Below are positions 50,805 through 59,005 of a stretch of 64,000 nt of DNA, in pieces. Every line of letters begins with the position of its first letter. Position 1 is the stretch's first letter. Made by a program: the position numbers and the translations under genes. The notes under the pieces were generated by a model that saw only the letters and a list, made by a program, of their open reading frames with translations, was not told where the DNA came from and searched no databases. The stretch is from an uncultured Eubacteriales bacterium (GTDB taxonomy: Bacteria; Bacillota; Clostridia; Oscillospirales; Oscillospiraceae), in contig CABQNH010000005.1 of NCBI GenBank assembly GCA_902465435.1, positions 13,884-77,883 on the forward strand, in the 5' to 3' direction.

Positions 50805-52151
50805 ATGAAGCTACTGAAACAGTCTGCCCGGCGGCTGCCGGTGCTGCTGCTGTGCGTGTCGATGCTGACCGGAATTCTGCTTCCGGCGCACGCCGCCGGC
50901 GCGACACCCGCCTTCCGCTTTGGAACGGAAAAGCCGACTGAGCCGGTCGTTCTGACCGTCTACGAGCAGTACGAGGGCGAAACCGCCGCCTCGGTCAAGA
51001 CCTACACCGCAAGCGAATTGGAGGCTATCTCGACCTCGAACGTCGCCGGTTATCAGTATTGGAAGGGCGATGACGAAATGATCCTTGCCGCGACGGAATA
51101 CGTCACGATTGCAAATCTGCTGGCGGACGCCGGTGTGGAATTTGCCACGGGCGACACGCTGCGCGCCGCCGATCCCACTGACTTTGCCTCTACCCTCACC
51201 TTTGAGGAAAACGAAACCTACCGCTATTTCGGCACGGAATCCGGCATGGTCGAGGTTCCCGCCGCGCTGGCGCTGAGCTGGAACTCCGGCTCCGGCACGC
51301 TGGAGGAGGTCGCCGCGACGGCTTACAACTCCGGCAGCATCCGCTTCTGCTTCGGCATCAGTGAGCAGCAGTACGCAGAGAAGTCCGCGAAGGGCAAGCG
51401 CCTTGTTTCCGGCGTGACCACCCTCACCGTCATTCACCCGACCGATTGCGCGCACGAGACAACGGAGCTGGTAAACGCCAAGCCCGCCACCTGCACGCAG
51501 GACGGCTACACCGGCGATCTTGTCTGCACGGTCTGCCACACCGTTTTGAAGCAGGGCGAGGTCATTCCGGCCAACTGCCCCAGCGCAAAATTTGAGGATG
51601 CACCGGCCTTGGACAACTGGGCGCACGCAGGCATCGACTTCGTTGTGAAAAACGGTTTGTTTACCGGCGTATCGGAGACAGAGTTTGCTCCTGAGGTCAG
51701 CATGACCCGCGCCATGCTTGTCACGGTGCTCTATGCCCACGCAGGCAAGCCCGCCGCCACGTCGGAGAACCCCTTCACGGATGTGGAGGAAGGCCGCTGG
51801 TACACCGCCGCCGTGCTTTGGGCGGCGGAGAACGGCATTGTTGCCGGTATCGGCGAGAATCGCTTTGCCCCGGCAAAGGCGGTGACCCGCGAACAGATCG
51901 CCGTCATGCTGTGCAGCTATGCGAAGCACTGTGGGCAGGATGTTTCGGCAAGCGCAGCGCTGACACAGTTTGCAGACGCAGAGCAGGTCAGCACTTGGGC
52001 AAAGGACGCGCTTTCCTGGGCGGTTGCCGAGGAGCTGCTTTCCGGCAAGGCCGCGAACGGTACGCTTCTGCTCGCGCCGCAGGAGGATGCCAGCCGCGCA
52101 CAGGTCGCAACGATCCTGATGCGTTTTGTGCAGAACGCCGAGAAGAAGTAA
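50805..52151 (+). CDS. Exported protein with three C-terminal SLH domains
   Basis: 448 residues from ATG at 50805, 8 nt after AAGGAG; an ATG at 50799 is too close to that site. Signal peptide ends near LLPAHA (about residue 27). The middle has YEQYEGETAASVKTYTASELEAI and a predominantly beta region similar to small surface modules, then a short CxxC unit (GDLVCTVCHTVLKQGE). Three SLH domains follow (from about residue 265): FEDAPALDNWAHAGIDFVVKNGLFTG, FTDVEEGRWYTAAVLWAAENGIVAG and FADAEQVSTWAKDALSWAVAEELLSG. It should bind secondary wall polymer at the cell surface. The function of the N-terminal part is unknown. Confidence 0.85.
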   Translation: MKLLKQSARRLPVLLLCVSMLTGILLPAHAAGATPAFRFGTEKPTEPVVLTVYEQYEGETAASVKTYTASELEAISTSNVAGYQYWKGDDEMILAATEYVTIANLLADAGVEFATGDTLRAADPTDFASTLTFEENETYRYFGTESGMVEVPAALALSWNSGSGTLEEVAATAYNSGSIRFCFGISEQQYAEKSAKGKRLVSGVTTLTVIHPTDCAHETTELVNAKPATCTQDGYTGDLVCTVCHTVLKQGEVIPANCPSAKFEDAPALDNWAHAGIDFVVKNGLFTGVSETEFAPEVSMTRAMLVTVLYAHAGKPAATSENPFTDVEEGRWYTAAVLWAAENGIVAGIGENRFAPAKAVTREQIAVMLCSYAKHCGQDVSASAALTQFADAEQVSTWAKDALSWAVAEELLSGKAANGTLLLAPQEDASRAQVATILMRFVQNAEKK

Positions 52152-52179
52152 GCAAGTTCTCAGGTTCACACGACATAAG

Positions 52180-52216
52180 GGAACCTCTGATCCATTCCAT
52201 ATGATTCAGAGGTTCC
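52180..52216. repeat. Short hairpin resembling abutted MITE ends
   Basis: GGAACCTCTGA and TCAGAGGTTCC flank 15 nt. Apart from one C/G change these are the ends of the 205-bp element at 9421-9625, so this may be an internally deleted relative or simply a shared hairpin. Confidence 0.4.
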
Positions 52217-52237
52217 TCCCAAACCGTTATAAAGTCC

Positions 52238-52271
52238 GCCCGCGTGTCAAAGGGTTCTTTGGCACGCGGGC
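52238..52271. repeat. Dispersed GTGTCAAA/TTTGGCAC hairpin
   Basis: GCCCGCGTGTCAAAG and CTTTGGCACGCGGGC form a stem and belong to the same family as 9151-9181, 22015-22042 and 63947-63977. ATAAAGTCCG, the core of the 28-nt repeat, directly precedes it. Confidence 0.55.
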
Positions 52272-52328
52272 AGGTTATTTAGGCAGTCTTAAAATGCAAA
52301 TCCGGAGAGAACCGCCCGCATTAAAGTG

Positions 52329-52374
52329 AAAAGCCGTGAAAATCCGATAAACTGGATTTTCACGGCTTTTTGTT
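52329..52374 (+). terminator. Terminator between the two convergent SLH genes
   Basis: A 17-bp perfect stem AAAAGCCGTGAAAATCC with its complement, followed by TGTTTG; the T/A symmetry lets it work in both directions. Nothing else is recognisable from 52375 to 52588. Confidence 0.85.
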
Positions 52375-52588
52375 TGAGTGATTCTGCTGAGACAGTCCTC
52401 AAATTTTTTCTCTTACGTCTTATACATCATACATCGTTTCGCCCTGCGCGTTGGATGTATGCTTCCGGCGGACGGATTCCCGGCACGCTTTGGGTGCGTG
52501 GTGGCATGCGTGCCGTCATGCTTTCACGCGGGGAAAACGCTGCCGGAAAATTACAGGCAGAATTCCCTTATCCTTTCCTGTTTCGTGT

Positions 52589-55500
52589 TCAATCTTTTGC
52601 GACCTTGGTCACAAACTGCATGAGGATCGTTGCGACCTGTGCGCGCGTGGCGTTGTTCTTCGGGTTTAGGTACGTTGCGCCGCCTGAGGCCGCACCGGAG
52701 ATCAGGCCCTCGGCGACCGCCCAGGAAAGCGCGTCCTTTGCCCAGCCGCTGGTGCTGCCTGCATCCGGATAGGGGGAAAGCTCGACGCTCGAGGAGGTGT
52801 CGAAGGCCTTATACCGCGCGTAGCTGCGCAGCATGACTGCGATCTGCTCGCGCGTCACGTTCCCGAAGGGATTGAATTTTCCGTTGCCCGCGCCGGAAAC
52901 AATGCCGTTGGCAGCCGCCCAGATCACCGGCTTGGAGAACCAGCGGTCATTTTCCACGTCCGTGAAGGGGTTCTCCGCCGTCACCTCGGGCTTGCCCTCT
53001 AAGCTGTAGAGCACCGTGACGAGCATGGCGCGGTTCATGGTCACGTTGGGCGAGACCGTCGTGTCGGACGTGCCGGAGAGCAGCCCGCGCGCAATGCAGA
53101 AGTCCAGACCCTTATGCGCCCAATTGGATACGCCGGGCATATCCGCAAAGTCATGCCCCGGGCAGACAGTACCGCACCACGTTTCTGTGGGATACGCGTC
53201 CTCCCCAAAGGTCGGCGACGTCCAGCCGCTGCAGCCGGACACATAATGGATCTTGAAGCCAAGCTCAGCAAGCGAAGCCCCGCTAGCGCTTCTCCCATCC
53301 GGCGTCGCCATTTTACTGTAGAAGAATACCTCCGCACCAAATTCAGGCGCATCTCCGCAGAAATAAGCGCCGCTTAACGCGGTACAGCCGCTGAACGCAC
53401 CGCCTCGAATGATCGTCACACTCGACGGAATGATGACGCTCGTCAGGCCGGTGCAGCCGGAAAACGCGCAGGCGCCAATGCTCGTCACACGCAAAGGGAT
53501 GACATATGCGCCGGAAAAGCCGCCGGGATAGCAAAGCAAATCGGTTTTCTCTTTGTTAAAAAGCACACCGCTTTCGTCGTTGGAATAGACAGGATTCTTC
53601 GCATCGACCCAGATTCCGGTCAGGCCGGTGCAGCCGGAAAACGCGCCGGGTTCAATGCTTGTTACGCTGGACGGAATGGTGACACTTGCTAAACCGGTGC
53701 AGCCGTAGAACGCATCGGCTCCAATGCTTGTCAGCCCCTCTGAAAAGGAAACGCTTGTCAAACCGCTGCAGCCGCAGAACGCTCCCCATTCAATGCTTGT
53801 TACGCTCGACGGGATGCTGACGCTTGTCAGACCGCTGCAGCCATAGAACACACTGTTTCCAATACTCGTCACACCCTCCGAAATGGTGACACTCGTCAAG
53901 CCGGTGCAGTCAACGAACGCATAGTCTTCCATGCTCGTCACGCTTGAAGGAATGGTGACACTCTTCAAGCCGGTGCAGCCGGAGAACGCATTGTATCCAA
54001 TGCTCGTAACGCCCTCCGAAATGGCGACATCTGTCAGACCGGTGCAGTTAGAGAACGCACGGCTCCCAATGCTCGTGACGCTCCCGGAAATGGCAACACT
54101 TGTCAAGCCGGTACAGCCGGAGAACGTATCGCTTTCCATGCTCGTCACGCTCGACGGAATGGTAATACTCGTCAGGCCGGTGCAGCGGAAGAACGCTGCT
54201 TCCCCAATGCGCGTCACGCTCGTTGGGATGGTAACACTCGTCAGGCCGGTACAGCCAGAGAACGCTGCTTCCCCAATGCGCGTCACACGCAAAGGGATGA
54301 CATATGCGCTGGAAAGGCCGCCGGGATAGCAAAGCAAATCGGTTTTCTCTTTGTTAAGAAGCACGCCGCTTTCATTGTTGGAATAGACAGGATTATTCGC
54401 ATCGACCCAGATTCCGGTCAGGCTGGTACAGCCGGAGAATGCACTGCCGCCAATGCTCGTCACGCTTGACGGGATGCTGACGCTTGTCAGACCGCTGCAG
54501 CCATAGAATACACGGTTTCCAATGCTTGCCACACTCGATGGAATGCTAACACTTGTCAAGCCGGTGCAGCCGTAGAACGTATCGCTTTCCATGCTCGTCA
54601 CGCCCTCCGGAATGGTGATGCTCGTCAAACCGGTGCAGCCGGAGAAGGCACTGTATCCAATGCTCGTTACGCTTGACGGGATGCTGACGCTTGTCAGACC
54701 GGTGCAGCCATGGAACACCTCGCTTTCCATGCTCGTCAGGCCCTCCGGGAGGGCAACACTTGTCAGTCCGGTACAGTCATAGAACGCACGGCTTCCAATG
54801 CTCGTCTCGCTCGAAGGGATGGTGACACTCTTCAAGCCGGTGCAGCCGTAGAATGCAAAGTACCCAATGCTCGCAACACTCGTTGGGATGACATATGCGC
54901 CGGAAAAGCCGCCGGGGCAGCAGATCAATCTGGTTTTCTCTTTGTTAAAAAGCACACCGTTTTCATCGCTGGAATAGGCAGGATTCTTCGCATCGACCCA
55001 GATTCCGGTCAGGCCAGTGCAGCCGTGGAACGCATCGCTTTCCATGCTCGTGACGCTTCCCGGAATGGTGACGCTCGTCAGGCCGGTGCAGCGGAAGAAC
55101 GCTGCTTCCCCAATGCTCGTCACACTCGTTGGGATGGTAACACTCGTCAGGCCGGTGCAGCCGTAGAACGTATAGTTTTCAATGCTCGTGACGCTCGACG
55201 GGATGATGATGCTCGTCAGGCCGGTACAGTCGGAGAATGCTCCCCTTCCAATGCACGTTACGCTCGACGGGATGATGATGCTCGTCAGGCCGGTACAGCC
55301 ATGGAACACCTCGCTTTCCATGCTCGTCAGGCCCTCCGGGAGGGCAACACTTGTCAGTCCGGTACAGTCATAGAACGCACGGCTTCCAATGCACGTTACG
55401 CTCGACGGAATGGTAATGCTTGTCAGAGCGGTGCAGTCAGAGAACGCATCTCTTCCAATGCCCGTCAGCCCATCCGTGAGACTGGCTGACGTAATCAGAT

Positions 55501-55723
55501 CGCGGTATCTATACCACGGAGAAGCGTGCGCAAAGTCATAGTCTTTCATTGCCCCCGTGCCGGAGACGGTAAGAACGCCGTCAGAGTCCAGCGTCCAGGT
55601 TAAATTTTCTCCACAGATACCGCTGGCGATGGATGTCGCAGCGCGCGCAGTGGGAATACACGGGGAGAAGAGTGCGCCGCACAGCACGAGGCAGAGGAAA
55701 AAGGCCAATGCGCGTCTTTTCAT
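52589..55723 (-). CDS. BspA-like leucine-rich-repeat surface protein with three SLH domains
   Basis: 1044 residues from ATG at 55723 after GAGGAGGG; an upstream in-frame TTG lacks such a site. Signal peptide ends near IPTARA. Residues about 60-790 consist of about thirty 23-residue LRR_5 units of the form (T)SIxxxAFxGCTGLTSVxIPSSV, interrupted three times by a longer insert starting GIWVDAxNPxYSxxE. Three SLH domains close the protein (FADMPGVSNWAHKG, FTDVENDRWFSKP, YPDAGSTSGWAKDA). Such proteins bind host or neighbouring-cell ligands. DNA repeats are unusually close: 97 nt at 54705-54801 are identical to 55296-55392, in frame, showing recent internal duplication. Confidence 0.92.
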   Translation of the reverse strand: MKRRALAFFLCLVLCGALFSPCIPTARAATSIASGICGENLTWTLDSDGVLTVSGTGAMKDYDFAHASPWYRYRDLITSASLTDGLTGIGRDAFSDCTALTSITIPSSVTCIGSRAFYDCTGLTSVALPEGLTSMESEVFHGCTGLTSIIIPSSVTCIGRGAFSDCTGLTSIIIPSSVTSIENYTFYGCTGLTSVTIPTSVTSIGEAAFFRCTGLTSVTIPGSVTSMESDAFHGCTGLTGIWVDAKNPAYSSDENGVLFNKEKTRLICCPGGFSGAYVIPTSVASIGYFAFYGCTGLKSVTIPSSETSIGSRAFYDCTGLTSVALPEGLTSMESEVFHGCTGLTSVSIPSSVTSIGYSAFSGCTGLTSITIPEGVTSMESDTFYGCTGLTSVSIPSSVASIGNRVFYGCSGLTSVSIPSSVTSIGGSAFSGCTSLTGIWVDANNPVYSNNESGVLLNKEKTDLLCYPGGLSSAYVIPLRVTRIGEAAFSGCTGLTSVTIPTSVTRIGEAAFFRCTGLTSITIPSSVTSMESDTFSGCTGLTSVAISGSVTSIGSRAFSNCTGLTDVAISEGVTSIGYNAFSGCTGLKSVTIPSSVTSMEDYAFVDCTGLTSVTISEGVTSIGNSVFYGCSGLTSVSIPSSVTSIEWGAFCGCSGLTSVSFSEGLTSIGADAFYGCTGLASVTIPSSVTSIEPGAFSGCTGLTGIWVDAKNPVYSNDESGVLFNKEKTDLLCYPGGFSGAYVIPLRVTSIGACAFSGCTGLTSVIIPSSVTIIRGGAFSGCTALSGAYFCGDAPEFGAEVFFYSKMATPDGRSASGASLAELGFKIHYVSGCSGWTSPTFGEDAYPTETWCGTVCPGHDFADMPGVSNWAHKGLDFCIARGLLSGTSDTTVSPNVTMNRAMLVTVLYSLEGKPEVTAENPFTDVENDRWFSKPVIWAAANGIVSGAGNGKFNPFGNVTREQIAVMLRSYARYKAFDTSSSVELSPYPDAGSTSGWAKDALSWAVAEGLISGAASGGATYLNPKNNATRAQVATILMQFVTKVAKD

Positions 55724-55935
55724 CAGTAAGTCCCTCCTCAATAAATAAAATATGCTTGAGAGATAATTGCGGGAGTGATTGCAAGGGAATCGCTTTACAG
55801 CTCGCGCCGACGGCTTCTGCAATCGAGCACAGACACACCAATCTCACCGAATGCGCGCACCCGGCGAATCGCAGAGAGCATAGCGCGGCAAGCACGGCTT
55901 ATTGATTTTAAGTATACAATGAACAGATTGGATAA
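55724..55935. other. Leader region of the LRR gene
   Basis: No gene is supported. A ribosome site lies at its right-hand end for the minus-strand LRR gene; no convincing -35/-10 pair was found. Confidence 0.35.
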
Positions 55936-56079
55936 TCAAGCAGGAAGGTACAGATTCGCGGCTATCCCATTTGCGTCCGTGCCGGAAGCGCCCTTTTCCT
56001 CCGTGATATAAAGGGTGACGACAGCCTGAGCTTCTGCAGCAGAGTATACTTCGCCGCAAAGCAGGCAAGTATATCCAAT

Positions 56080-56286
56080 TCAAGTTTCCGCAAACGCAAG
56101 ATTGCAAATGGACTTATCCAGCTCGTCTTTCGTCAAGGGGATCGCCGCACTTGGCATTTCATCCTTTTGCCCCTTTACCTCTTCGGGTGTGGTTGCTTCG
56201 GCAGATATTTCAGGAGCATCCTTCCCGCCACCGCAAGCACACAGGGACAGCACAAGTGCCAAGCGCAGGGCGATTGACTTTTTCAT
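56080..56286 (-). CDS. Small lipoprotein, possibly truncated by an in-frame UGA
   Basis: 68 residues from ATG at 56286 with AAGGAAGAAACGC in front. Lys-Lys start, hydrophobic stretch LRLALVLSLCAC and a Gly-rich lipobox follow-up give a clear lipoprotein signal. The rest (EISAEATTPEEVKG, then IPLTKDELDKSICNLAF) is charged. The reading frame ends at a UGA (56080-56082), but the same frame then continues open for 47 codons to 55936, including a CLLC pair (GYTCLLCGEVYS). That suggests a recent nonsense mutation of a 116-residue protein or, much less likely, recoding. No family recognised. It shares a palindromic control region with the divergent XRE gene. Confidence 0.55.
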   Translation of the reverse strand: MKKSIALRLALVLSLCACGGGKDAPEISAEATTPEEVKGQKDEMPSAAIPLTKDELDKSICNLAFAET

Positions 56287-56308
56287 TTGCGTTTCTTCCT
56301 TAAGCGTA

Positions 56309-56352
56309 ATAACCGATATAGGTTAATATTATTATACACCGTATTCGGTTAT
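56309..56352. promoter_or_regulatory. Palindromic operator in the divergent lipoprotein-XRE promoter region
   Basis: Arms ATAACCGATATAGGT (56309-56323) and ACCGTATTCGGTTAT (56338-56352) are inverted copies with two differing positions. A TATAAT -10 box for the lipoprotein gene (minus) and TATTAT/TATACA boxes for the XRE gene (plus) lie between or over the arms. Consistent with autoregulation by the XRE protein. Confidence 0.6.
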
Positions 56353-56382
56353 CATGTCTAGTAAGAACGGGGGCTGCGTCCC

Positions 56383-56586
56383 GTGATTTCTTACGATAAT
56401 CTATGGAATGTAATGAAAGAGAAGGGTATCACACAATATACGCTGATCAAGCAGTATCCTATCAGCCCCGGACAGATTACGCGATTAAAACGAAACGAAA
56501 GCGTTCGTACCCATACGATTGAGATGTTTTGCAGAATCCTGTCCTGCGAAGTTGGGGACATAATGAAGTATATTCCGGATGATTAG
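56383..56586 (+). CDS. Small XRE-family (Cro/CI-type) transcriptional regulator
   Basis: 67 residues from GTG at 56383, with GGGGGC upstream. The whole protein is one helix-turn-helix domain: YDNLWNVMKEKGITQYTLIK, then SPGQITRLKRNESVRTHTIEMFCRIL, then CEVGDIMKYIPDD. This minimal HTH_26 form is usual in Clostridia. It is probably the repressor of its own gene and the divergent small lipoprotein via the palindrome at 56309. Confidence 0.85.
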   Translation: MISYDNLWNVMKEKGITQYTLIKQYPISPGQITRLKRNESVRTHTIEMFCRILSCEVGDIMKYIPDD

Positions 56587-56661
56587 AGCGGAGAAATCTG
56601 CTCTTTTTCTTTTGGGAAGCACATCCTCATTTTCTTCCTCACAACCACCTCGAAAACAGCA

Positions 56662-56715
56662 AAACAGGGAAGCACCTCATACCGAAGAAGTTCGGTATGA
56701 GGTGCTTCCCTGTTT
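56662..56715. terminator. Very long bidirectional terminator hairpin
   Basis: A 25-bp perfect stem (AAACAGGGAAGCACCTCAT... with its complement) closes on a 4-nt loop. A/T runs on both ends let it serve the XRE gene (plus) and the GGGtGRT operon (minus). On the plus strand it is followed by TTTCCATTTTTC. Confidence 0.8.
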
Positions 56716-56771
56716 CCATTTTTCAAAAAGTGGGGTTTGAACTTTTTCGGTTCAAAAGAAGGGGATTCCCC

Positions 56772-57773
56772 TTACTTCTTCAGGCTTTCCGCAACGGCGA
56801 CAGCCACAGCGACGGTAGCGCCGACCATGGGGTTGTTGCCCATGCCCAGGAAGCCCATCATTTCCACATGCGCCGGAACGGAGGACGAGCCTGCGAACTG
56901 CGCGTCGGAATGCATACGGCCCATCGTATCGGTCATGCCGTAGGAAGCGGGGCCCGCCGCCATGTTATCCGGATGGAGCGTACGACCCGTGCCGCCGCCG
57001 GAAGCGACGGAGAAATACTTCTTGCCCTGCTCGATGCACTCTTTCTTATAGGTGCCGGCAACGGGATGCTGGAAGCGGGTCGGGTTGGTGGAGTTGCCGG
57101 TAATGGAAACGTCCACGCCCTCGTGGTGCATGATCGCAACGCCCTCGCGAACGTCGTCCGCGCCGTAGCAGCGAACGTTTGCGCGCTCGCCCTCGGAGTA
57201 GCGGATCTCGCGAACGATCTTCAATTCGCCGGTATAGTAATCAAACTGCGTCTGCACATAGGTGAAGCCGTTGATACGGGAAATGATCTGCGCAGCGTCC
57301 TTGCCAAGGCCGTTGAGGATCACGCGCAGCGGCGTCTTGCGCGCCTTGTTCGCATTGCGGACAATGCCGATCGCGCCTTCCGCAGCTGCAAAGGATTCGT
57401 GGCCTGCCAGGAAAGCAAAGCACTTGGAGTCCTCGCTCAGGAGCATTGCGCCGAGATTGCCGTGGCCGAGGCCGACCTTGCGGTCATCTGCGACGGAGCC
57501 GTCGATGCAGAAGGCCTGCAGGCCCTCGCCGATCTTCTTTGCTGCTTCCGCAGCGCTGGTCACACCGGCCTTCAGCGCGATGGCCGCGCCGACCGTATAG
57601 GCCCAGCAGGCGTTCTCAAAGCAGATGGGCTGGATGTTCTTCGTGATCTCATAGGGATCAAAGCCCTTTGCCTTGCAGATCTCGCGGCACTCTTCCACCG
57701 AACCGATGCCGTACTGCGCGAGGACGCCGTTGATCTTGTCGATTCTTCTTTCGTAACTTTCAAATAAAGCCAT
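56772..57773 (-). CDS. GGGtGRT family protein
   Basis: 333 residues with AAAGGGAGG before the ATG. The name-giving motif GGGTGRTLHPDNMAAGPASYG is near residue 265. YERRIDKINGVLAQYGI at the start, FAFLAGHESFAAAEGAIGIVRNANKARKTPLRVILNGLGKDAA in the middle and a Met/Gly-rich C-terminus follow. The family is restricted mainly to anaerobic Firmicutes and related groups, has no assigned activity, and is nearly always next to a NifU-like scaffold gene, as here (18 nt). Cytosolic. Confidence 0.88.
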   Translation of the reverse strand: MALFESYERRIDKINGVLAQYGIGSVEECREICKAKGFDPYEITKNIQPICFENACWAYTVGAAIALKAGVTSAAEAAKKIGEGLQAFCIDGSVADDRKVGLGHGNLGAMLLSEDSKCFAFLAGHESFAAAEGAIGIVRNANKARKTPLRVILNGLGKDAAQIISRINGFTYVQTQFDYYTGELKIVREIRYSEGERANVRCYGADDVREGVAIMHHEGVDVSITGNSTNPTRFQHPVAGTYKKECIEQGKKYFSVASGGGTGRTLHPDNMAAGPASYGMTDTMGRMHSDAQFAGSSSVPAHVEMMGFLGMGNNPMVGATVAVAVAVAESLKK

Positions 57774-57791
57774 GATTTCGTCCTCCCTTTC

Positions 57792-58484
57792 TTATTCCTG
57801 GCGCGGGTCGATGTACTTGGCGGCGTTGTCAAACTGGCCGTAGTGTCCCTTTGCCTTGTCCATTGCGGTCTGGGCATCGTCGCCCTTCTTGATGAAGTCC
57901 ATCATCTTGCCGAGATTGATAAATTCGTAACCGACGATCTCGTCGTTCTGATTCAGCGCAAGGCGCGTGCAGTAGCCCTCTGCCATTTCGAGGTAGCGCG
58001 GGCCCTTCTCGCGGGTTGCGAACATCGTGCCGACCTGGCTGCGCAGACCCTTGCCGAGATCCTCCATAGAAGCGCCGACGGACAGGCCGCCCTCGGAGAA
58101 CGCGGACTGCGTGCGGCCATAGACGATCTGCAGGAACAGCTCGCGCATGGCGGTGTTGATCGCGTCGCAGACGAGGTCGGTGTTGAGTGCTTCAAGGATG
58201 GTCTTGCCGATCAGGATCTCCGAAGCCATAGCGGCGGAGTGGGTCATGCCGGAGCAGCCGATCGTCTCCACCAGCGCCTCTTCAATGACGCCGTTTTTGA
58301 CGTTGAGCGTCAGCTTGCAGGCGCCCTGCTGCGGCGCGCACCAGCCGACACCATGGGTAAAGCCGGAAATATCGGAAATTTCTTTGGCCTGCACCCATTT
58401 GCCCTCTTCGGGAATGGGAGCCGGACCGTGGTATGCACCCTTCGCAACCGGGCACATATGCTGAACTTCGGTCGTGTAAATCAT
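57792..58484 (-). CDS. NifU/IscU-like iron-sulfur scaffold paired with the GGGtGRT protein
   Basis: 230 residues from ATG at 58484 after AAAGGAAC; the longer frame upstream lacks a site. GFTHGVGWCAPQQGACKLTLNVKNGVIEEALVETIGCSGMTHSAAMASEILIGKTILEAL is a split NifU-N fold with conserved Cys residues in GWCAPQQGAC and GCSGMT, followed by a C-terminal extension absent from IscU. By family it may assemble or hold an Fe-S or other metal cluster for the partner protein. First gene of the two-gene operon. Confidence 0.85.
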   Translation of the reverse strand: MIYTTEVQHMCPVAKGAYHGPAPIPEEGKWVQAKEISDISGFTHGVGWCAPQQGACKLTLNVKNGVIEEALVETIGCSGMTHSAAMASEILIGKTILEALNTDLVCDAINTAMRELFLQIVYGRTQSAFSEGGLSVGASMEDLGKGLRSQVGTMFATREKGPRYLEMAEGYCTRLALNQNDEIVGYEFINLGKMMDFIKKGDDAQTAMDKAKGHYGQFDNAAKYIDPRQE

Positions 58485-58625
58485 TGTCTTGTTCCTTTCG
58501 ACATTTATTGGAAGCCAATGACCCCTGCTTGCCGGGGAAGCCGGGCGACGCCGCAGCGCGGCGTACACGGCACGGCCAAAGGCTTTCGTGGATAGAATCC
58601 GGGAAATCGCTCGATTTCAAGCTAT

Positions 58626-58654
58626 ATTATACAGAAATCCCGCACGCTTGTCAA
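58626..58654 (-). promoter_or_regulatory. SigA-type promoter of the NifU-like/GGGtGRT operon
   Basis: TTGACA, 17 bp, TATAAT on the minus strand; leader of about 135 nt. The 270 bp from 58655 to 58924 show no gene. Confidence 0.85.
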
Positions 58655-58924
58655 TCCACCGCGCGTGACAAAACATGGTTTTGCGTCAGGAAACCGCACA
58701 TTTCGCCGAAAATCGTGCGCGGGCGACGCCGCGGCGGATGCGTCCGGTGTTTTTACCCGAATGCGCCGATGCTCCGGCACGCCGGATGCCATAATGCCCG
58801 CTGCGGCGGCAGATAAATCCCGCGTGGCTGCGCATACTATCGTCGTTGGCCGACTGAAAGAAATCCGCTCGTTTTTCTTTCTGGAAAACATAATATTTTT
58901 ACAAAAAATTTTTATACAAACCTA

Positions 58925-58953
58925 TTGACAAGCAATAAAAGGCGGTGTATAGT
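58925..58953 (+). promoter_or_regulatory. SigA-type promoter of the hrcA operon
   Basis: TTGACA, 17 bp, TATAGT, directly followed by the CIRCE element. Confidence 0.85.
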
Positions 58954-58957
58954 AGCG

Positions 58958-58984
58958 TTAGCACTCAGGAGTAACGAGTGCTAA
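58958..58984 (+). promoter_or_regulatory. CIRCE operator (HrcA binding site)
   Basis: TTAGCACTC-N9-GAGTGCTAA, a perfect match to the consensus, just downstream of the -10 box and 21 nt before the hrcA start. Confidence 0.97.
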
Positions 58985-59005
58985 TCTCTCAGGGAGGTCA
59001 GCGAA

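Noticed and set aside
54710..55489. Plus-strand gene in the LRR region (259 codons)
   Set aside because: It is the mirror of the LRR repeats and inherits its periodicity; the minus-strand frame has signal peptide, LRR and SLH domains.
52589..55723. CRISPR array from the regular repeats
   Set aside because: The period is about 69 nt (23 codons), the repeats are coding LRR units in one frame and have no unique spacers.
55936..56286. Selenocysteine at the in-frame UGA
   Set aside because: No SECIS-type hairpin recognised directly after the UGA and no redox motif containing the site.
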